From positions 156,238 to 220,237 of IMG/VR virus record IMGVR_UViG_3300011934_000017: DNA of 64,000 nucleotides. The stretch is one strand, 5' to 3'. The translations under genes and the position numbers were made by a program. Below, piece after piece: positions 58,973 through 64,000 of the stretch (its first letter is position 1; each line of letters begins with the position of its first letter). The stretch is from a virus. The notes beneath the pieces are model-generated. The model was not told the origin of the DNA. It did no database searches and saw only the letters and a list, made by a program, of their open reading frames with translations.

Positions 58973-61900
58973 ATGACAAGGCTTGAACAATTTATCGACC
59001 GCGTAGTGACTGTGGCAGAACGGCGCAATCTTGCTCCTGAAAACCCTATCACTATCATGATCGATGTAGGAAACTCGCAGTATTATACTGTGGTTTCACA
59101 CGGTGAACCTAATCACGTTACGCTTCCACTTAACGTCACTTGGGTAGTAGCCGATCCTGATAGCCCTCATTACATGAAAGCTTTGCGCCGTGCTTCTGCA
59201 TTGCCTTTTGATGGTTATCGAAACACATGGGCAGAGCTTCGTACCTACGAAGACTTTGAAGACGAACCACAATTCTGGGATTTGAGTGCTACGTTCCAGT
59301 TCGGTGAGGTTCAAGTAGCAGGTGTTCAGCCTGCTACTGATACGATGCGCGGTGTGTTCATGCTTAATCGTGAACCTGCCGATCCTGCTGATCCGATTAT
59401 CGTGTCTAGCGATGATCCGCGCATGAGCAACGAGCGTCAGCCACTTCCGCATACGCATCCTCTTTTACCTTCGACAATGCTACAAGGCAGTCAAGGTACT
59501 CATGAGTTCTTTGTGCATATCGGAAACAATCGCAGTCCTAAAGCAGGTGAGCTTCTTGCTCTTACTCGTCCTGCGACAGAACCTGGCGAATGGCACGGCG
59601 AATGGCGTTACGTTGAAGAAACCGATCTGGTATATGACGGCCCTGTCGTAACAGATATGGTGATCAACGGTCCTGTGGGAGATACCGTTGACGAAGGAAC
59701 ACCTGTTCCCTTCACTGTCGATGTTACGTTCTCTGACAGTTCTACAATGACGTCCGTTCCTGCTACTTGGGAAGTCATTGCTAACACTGCGGCAGGTACG
59801 ATTCGCACGAGCACAGGTGTGTTCACATCAAACGATGTGTCTGGCGATCAGGTAGTTCGAGTTAAAGCAACTTGGCGTCACGCTGAAGCAAATGCTGAGC
59901 ATTCCGCTACCTATGATCTGACTGTTGTTGATAACACCGTTACCGCTGTTCTGGATCGTATTGAAATCTCAGGTCCTTCTACTATCACTGAAGGCGGTTT
60001 GAGCGAAGTATATTCTGTCACAGCTTTTTATGATGATGGAAGTTCACGCGGTGTTACGCCGACCACTTTCACTTCTAGCAACGTAGCCGCAGGTACGCTC
60101 AACGCTTCTACCGGTATTTTCACATCTTCCGTTAACGTCGTCAATAACCAGACCACAACGCTTGCTGCTTCTTACACTGAAGCTGGTGTCACTCGCACGG
60201 ATTCGTTGGATCTTACAGTTCAAGATACCACCGTCTATCCTGTTAGTGCTACTATCGTTGGTCCTGATACGGTTAATGAGAATACCGAAATCACGTATGC
60301 ACTGAGTGTTACGTTCTCTGACCTGTCTACCAGCGAAGTTGGTGTGTCTGATTGGGCAACTACCAATCTCGATGCCGGTACTATTGATTCAACGTCTGGT
60401 GTGTTCACAGCACCTATTGACTTGAATGAAAACAAGGTAACCGATATTTCGGCTTCGTTTACATCGAACGGTCGAACAGTCTCCGCAACCAAGACGCTTA
60501 CTGTGTCTGATGCAACTGTTTATCCGCTGAGTGCAGTGATCGAAGGTCCCGATCAGGTTAACGAGTCTGAAGTTGGTAACTATAGCTTCCGTGTTTCGTT
60601 CTCTGATTCTACCAACTCTGTTGTTTCAGTCGATGACTGGGCTATCAGCGACGGTGCTCTTGGTGTTATCGGAAATAACAGCGGTGAGTTTACCGCCGCA
60701 GCCGATATTCCCACCAACTTGACCGGTACAATCTCTGCTTCTTATACACAAGCGGGCGAGACTGTTACGGCGTCTAAGGTTGTATCTATTATCGATACGA
60801 CTAACTACCCTGTCAGCGCAGCTATTGTTGGTTCTCCGACAATGGGCGAAGGGCAGAGTCAAGACCTTGTACTTGAAGTTACCTATCAAGACGGTACTAC
60901 TGAGCCACGCACTGCTTTCGAGTGGGCAAGCTCTAACACCGCCGTAGCTACTGTGAATGCTTCCGGCAAAGTGCAGGCAGTTAACAATCTGCTGTCCAAT
61001 CGTACTCTTATCATTTCAGCCGAGTACAAAGAAAACGGTAAGACGGTAACTGCCAATCTGTCCCTGACTGTGACTGACGACACGAACTATCCTGTGAGTG
61101 CTGCTATCAAAGGTCCTGAAACAGTTAACGAAGATACTACCGTTACGTACACCCTTGAAGTTACCTTCCAAGATAGCTCTAAGGCCGTGCAGCCTGTATC
61201 GTCGTTTACTGTCTCTGACTCAGCGCTTGGTACTATCACAAGCGATGGTCGCCTGACAGCGCCAGCTACAGTTTCTTCCAATGTTACTGGTCAAGTTCTT
61301 GCTGACTACACGCTAGATGGCACCACTGTTTCGGCTGTTCTGGATATCACTGTTACAGACATTACGGTTTATCCTGCGTCTGCTAACATCATCGGTCCGT
61401 CTAACGTCGATGAAGAGTCTTCAACGACCTACATGTTAGAAGTCACCTTCAGCGATGCTACCAAGCGTAACGTAACGGTCTCTGATTGGGCAAGCAGCGA
61501 TAACACAGTCGGTGTTATTGGTGCCTCTACAGGTGTTCTGAATACCCTGACAATCAGCGACGATTCTGCAATTTCGATTTCTGCAAGCTTCACAGAAAAC
61601 GGCGTCACGGTGTCCGATAGCAAGAACATCATTGTTTCGGACACCACGAACTATCCAGTTAGCGCTGTTGTTCAAGGCAACAATGTTCTAACAGAAGGTG
61701 GGGGTGCAGTTACCTACAGCTTGAACGTTAGCTTTAGTGACGGGCAGTCTCAGATAATGCCTGCTGCGTGGACTCAGACCAACACAAACGCAGGTACGCT
61801 AGACGCTTCGACAGGTTCGTTTATTCCCGCTTCCAACATTGTAGGCGGCGATAAGACAACCAAGATCGAAGGCACGTATACGCTGAACGGACAGACCGTG

Positions 61901-63478
61901 AAAGCTTCTGTCAACGTTACTGTTGAAGATTTGACAGCTTATCCGACTAGCGCTACAATCGTTGGGCCTACAAGTGTAGATGAAGAAACAACGGTTACAT
62001 ACGAACTGCGTGTGGACTTTGATGATTCTTCTACATTGACCGTTCCAGCTACCGACTTCACTTCCAGTAATCCTGCTGCGGGTACAATCGACTCTGCTAC
62101 AGGTGAGTTTGTCGCTGCTGTTAACGATACCGGCAGCAACGTATCGACGACGATTTCCGCATCATGGGAAGTTGATGGTGTTGTTCAGACAGGTACGCTG
62201 AACGTTGGTGTTGTTGATACCACAGTGTACGTTGCTTCTACTCAGATCATTGGCCCAACAACACTCAATGAAGGTGAGTCAGCTACATACACCTTTGAAC
62301 TAACCTACGATGATGGTATTTCCGCTATTGTTGTAGTTCGTGATTGGGCTGTAGACAACACTACTGCGGCGACCATTACACAAGATGGTGAGCTTACCGT
62401 AAATAGCATCACTTCTGATCGTAACGTAACGATTACAGCTTCTTATACGGACGATAAGGGTGTGCCGCACGGACAGTCTTTGATCGTTGACCTGAAAGAC
62501 ACGATCCTACGTCCTGTGTCGTTGCAAATCAACGGTCCTGCGACTTTGCTTGAAGGTAGTCCAGGCACGTACTCTTCCGTCGTTACTTACGACAACGGAA
62601 GCACTGCTGGTGCCACTGTGACAGACTGGGCAATCACGCCCACAAGTCTGGGCAACTTCATTGGAAATGACCTTACTTCCAACGATATTGATGCAGACGA
62701 AAGCGGTACTATCACATGTTCCTATACTGAAAATGGAAGCACTGTATTTGGAACCAAGCCTATCACCGTGGAGCATATCTATCCCGATGGTGCTACGGTA
62801 ACAGGCGTTGCTACTGTTAGTTCAGATGAGGTACAGACTTACAAGCTGTCTGTTTCACGTAGTGACGGTTCTAACACAGATGAAGTCGCCGCTTGGTCTA
62901 TCAATTCTCAGATCGACGTTGATGGAAATCCTGTAGTAGCGCCAGCCACCATTGACAGTGCTGGAGTCTTAACTGTTGGTACCGTTACAGAGGACGTTAC
63001 GATTACCATCGAAGGCACATACGTTGAGAACGGTGTTACCGTTTCAAACACTCTTGACGTTGCTTTGGTAGTTAGCTTAGTTTCTGCTACCGCTGTGCCT
63101 AAGTGGGGCTTTGCAGGTTATGTGACGCCTGACTTTAACGTTGGCTTCTCTGGTCCACAAGCTTTCATTGACTCTCTTGTTAATGAAATGCCTGATCGTG
63201 AAAGCGGTCACACAATCACCTATCAGCTTGCTGCTGACGAGTATGCGTATTATGCTTGCCCGAAAGACATGGGTGAACCTACGTTTGTAGACATGGCAAG
63301 CAGCTTCAGCGGTGGTTGGGATGGGGCTTCGTGGTTAGATGATTATTCTAATCTGGATAATAAAGGTCCTGTAGAAGTAATGTACGATGCAGGAAATGGA
63401 CCCGAACCATGGCTTATTTATCGTACCGATTGGACGGGTCCGAATAGCAGTCCCGTCAATTTTCGAATTGACTTTTAA
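58973..63478 (+). CDS. Giant Ig-repeat tail adhesin
   Basis: 1501 residues from the ATG at 58973, with AGGAG upstream. An N-terminal virion-anchoring domain (1-220, shared with the 58319 product, ending near HTHP and LLALTRP) is followed by about twelve Ig-like repeats of ~95 residues. Each starts with a form of YPVSAxIxGPxxVNE, then TYxLxVTFSD, DWAxxN, GTI, and ISASxxxxGxTVSA. This is the BIG2/Ig-like pattern found in phage surface adhesins. A separate C-terminal domain (from VVSLVSATAVPKWGF on) with Trp and Asp clusters may bind the receptor. A terminator follows at 63491. Confidence 0.88.
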   Translation: MTRLEQFIDRVVTVAERRNLAPENPITIMIDVGNSQYYTVVSHGEPNHVTLPLNVTWVVADPDSPHYMKALRRASALPFDGYRNTWAELRTYEDFEDEPQFWDLSATFQFGEVQVAGVQPATDTMRGVFMLNREPADPADPIIVSSDDPRMSNERQPLPHTHPLLPSTMLQGSQGTHEFFVHIGNNRSPKAGELLALTRPATEPGEWHGEWRYVEETDLVYDGPVVTDMVINGPVGDTVDEGTPVPFTVDVTFSDSSTMTSVPATWEVIANTAAGTIRTSTGVFTSNDVSGDQVVRVKATWRHAEANAEHSATYDLTVVDNTVTAVLDRIEISGPSTITEGGLSEVYSVTAFYDDGSSRGVTPTTFTSSNVAAGTLNASTGIFTSSVNVVNNQTTTLAASYTEAGVTRTDSLDLTVQDTTVYPVSATIVGPDTVNENTEITYALSVTFSDLSTSEVGVSDWATTNLDAGTIDSTSGVFTAPIDLNENKVTDISASFTSNGRTVSATKTLTVSDATVYPLSAVIEGPDQVNESEVGNYSFRVSFSDSTNSVVSVDDWAISDGALGVIGNNSGEFTAAADIPTNLTGTISASYTQAGETVTASKVVSIIDTTNYPVSAAIVGSPTMGEGQSQDLVLEVTYQDGTTEPRTAFEWASSNTAVATVNASGKVQAVNNLLSNRTLIISAEYKENGKTVTANLSLTVTDDTNYPVSAAIKGPETVNEDTTVTYTLEVTFQDSSKAVQPVSSFTVSDSALGTITSDGRLTAPATVSSNVTGQVLADYTLDGTTVSAVLDITVTDITVYPASANIIGPSNVDEESSTTYMLEVTFSDATKRNVTVSDWASSDNTVGVIGASTGVLNTLTISDDSAISISASFTENGVTVSDSKNIIVSDTTNYPVSAVVQGNNVLTEGGGAVTYSLNVSFSDGQSQIMPAAWTQTNTNAGTLDASTGSFIPASNIVGGDKTTKIEGTYTLNGQTVKASVNVTVEDLTAYPTSATIVGPTSVDEETTVTYELRVDFDDSSTLTVPATDFTSSNPAAGTIDSATGEFVAAVNDTGSNVSTTISASWEVDGVVQTGTLNVGVVDTTVYVASTQIIGPTTLNEGESATYTFELTYDDGISAIVVVRDWAVDNTTAATITQDGELTVNSITSDRNVTITASYTDDKGVPHGQSLIVDLKDTILRPVSLQINGPATLLEGSPGTYSSVVTYDNGSTAGATVTDWAITPTSLGNFIGNDLTSNDIDADESGTITCSYTENGSTVFGTKPITVEHIYPDGATVTGVATVSSDEVQTYKLSVSRSDGSNTDEVAAWSINSQIDVDGNPVVAPATIDSAGVLTVGTVTEDVTITIEGTYVENGVTVSNTLDVALVVSLVSATAVPKWGFAGYVTPDFNVGFSGPQAFIDSLVNEMPDRESGHTITYQLAADEYAYYACPKDMGEPTFVDMASSFSGGWDGASWLDDYSNLDNKGPVEVMYDAGNGPEPWLIYRTDWTGPNSSPVNFRIDF
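59640..63100 (+). repeat. About twelve ~285-base Ig-domain repeats
   Basis: Coding repeats of the adhesin. The DNA copies are diverged, but the protein landmarks (GPxxVNE, FSD, GTI, ISAS) recur at even spacing. The first two and the last two copies are the most divergent. Confidence 0.8.
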
Positions 63479-63490
63479 TCAGTAACCTAA

Positions 63491-63512
63491 GGGCGAGTAC
63501 GCTCGCCCTTTT
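63491..63512 (+). terminator. Intrinsic terminator
   Basis: The perfect stem GGGCGAG/CTCGCCC (63491-63497 with 63502-63508), loop TACG, is followed by TTTT. It ends the sheath-adhesin block. Confidence 0.87.
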
Positions 63513-63532
63513 ATCTCAAATGAGGTGTTAAA

Positions 63533-64000
63533 ATGGCAGTCCCACTTACGTCGTTTCTTTCGAAAGCTAGTCCGGCAATTCCGTTTCTGTTGAAAGACAC
63601 AGACTTGCGCGGGGGTTATCGCGTTGTGTCTACAGAAGCCGATCGTGACGCTATCCCTACAGGTGCGAAAGCTCCAGGTATGTTGGTGTTCGTAACAGAA
63701 AACTCTACGTTCTTCCAATGGGATGGTGCAGCATTCCAACCGTTGGACGTTACGTCTATGGTAAATACCGGTACCGGTCTTACTATGGAAGCTGACGCTA
63801 TCACTGTTGATACTGCACATCTGGATACGTTGTACGCCCCGGTGACACACGATCATGATGCCAAGTATGCTGATATCAACCACGATCATGATACCCAGTA
63901 TTCGGCGTTGACTCACGACCATGATGGTGATTATGCTCCGGCGACACACGATCATGATGCCAAGTATGCTGATATCAACCACGATCATGATACCCAGTAT
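63533..64000 (+). CDS. Tail fibre-like protein with HDHD repeats, cut by window edge
   Basis: The ATG at 63533 has GAGGTG before it; the frame is open for 156 codons to the window end. It begins MAVPLTSFLSKASPAIPFLL. Residues about 25-75 (STEADRDAIPTGAKAPGMLVFV...FFQWDGAAFQPL) are like the collar segment found in many phage fibre proteins. Then come repeats with THDHDAKYADINHDHDTQY. His-x-His/Asp repeats of this kind bind iron in the trimeric needle of the T4 long tail fibre tip. The minus-strand open frame over the same bases is a shadow of these repeats. Confidence 0.85.
   Translation, partial: MAVPLTSFLSKASPAIPFLLKDTDLRGGYRVVSTEADRDAIPTGAKAPGMLVFVTENSTFFQWDGAAFQPLDVTSMVNTGTGLTMEADAITVDTAHLDTLYAPVTHDHDAKYADINHDHDTQYSALTHDHDGDYAPATHDHDAKYADINHDHDTQY
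63844..64000 (+). repeat. 99-base tandem repeat, runs off the window
   Basis: The block starting at 63844 returns at 63943 (period 99 bases, 33 residues), with at least 56 identical bases. It encodes the HDHD units of the fibre gene. The copy number is unknown because the window ends inside it. Confidence 0.85.

Noticed and set aside
63479-63988. Minus-strand frame of 169 codons
   Set aside because: Shadow of the fibre repeats; the plus-strand gene has a good start and fibre-type sequence.
1-64000. Prophage integration or insertion sequences
   Set aside because: No integrase, transposase or terminal repeats were seen in the window.

Overview
The window reads as part of the genome of a large tailed bacteriophage with a contractile tail (a myovirus, very probably a jumbo phage). 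A classical tail sheath gene, an Ig-repeat adhesin and a fibre-type gene lie together on the right. The phage also carries its own replisome: a family A DNA polymerase, sliding clamp, clamp loader, DnaG-type primase, SF2 helicase, SbcC/SbcD-like pair and RuvC-like resolvase. Genes are tightly packed, often overlap by 1-11 bases, and have strong AGGAG-type ribosome sites. I saw no tRNA, rRNA, CRISPR array or insertion sequence. The terminase, portal, major capsid protein, RNA polymerase and replicative helicase are not recognisable here, so the genome extends well beyond the window. The host cannot be named from the sequence.

Layout. 1-1929 (minus strand): a cut-off gene, an Asp/Glu-rich protein and a RecB/Cas4-like nuclease. 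2013-2993: primase, ending at a bidirectional terminator. 4850-3070 (minus): RuvC-like resolvase and two unknowns. 4936-8119: an unknown protein, a subtilisin-like protease and a basic unknown. 8120-9172: about 1 kb without a credible gene, holding a large imperfect inverted repeat. 9173-14726: an operon with a DNA methyltransferase, a thymidylate-synthase-fold protein, a PLP enzyme, an asparagine-synthetase-type PP-loop ATPase, an unknown protein and a zinc peptidase. 14816-21767: clamp loader and SbcC/SbcD-like repair genes. 21954-22847: a histone-like Lys/Pro protein behind a hairpin leader. 22944-44617: many probable virion genes, including a 2004-residue SNF2-family protein, an HNH nuclease, a thioredoxin-fold protein without its cysteines, and three proteins sharing one N-terminal domain. 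44661-56439: polymerase, clamp, helicase, a SLOG protein, a J-domain protein, a second methyltransferase and a DexA-like exonuclease. 56581-64000: tail sheath, adhesins and a fibre gene running off the end.

Regulation. An 8-base element, TGTAAATA, often followed by a CTATA-like block, lies 23-35 bases upstream of the first start codon of ten transcription units on both strands. It looks like the core of a phage promoter class, since no -35 box goes with it. Several units end in good intrinsic terminators.

The most unusual feature is the 9173-13701 cassette. Its enzyme combination suggests DNA or nucleotide hypermodification. Other points of note are the shared N-terminal domain, the Ser-for-Cys thioredoxin, and the structured 8.7-9.0 kb region, which could be an origin or a structured RNA.
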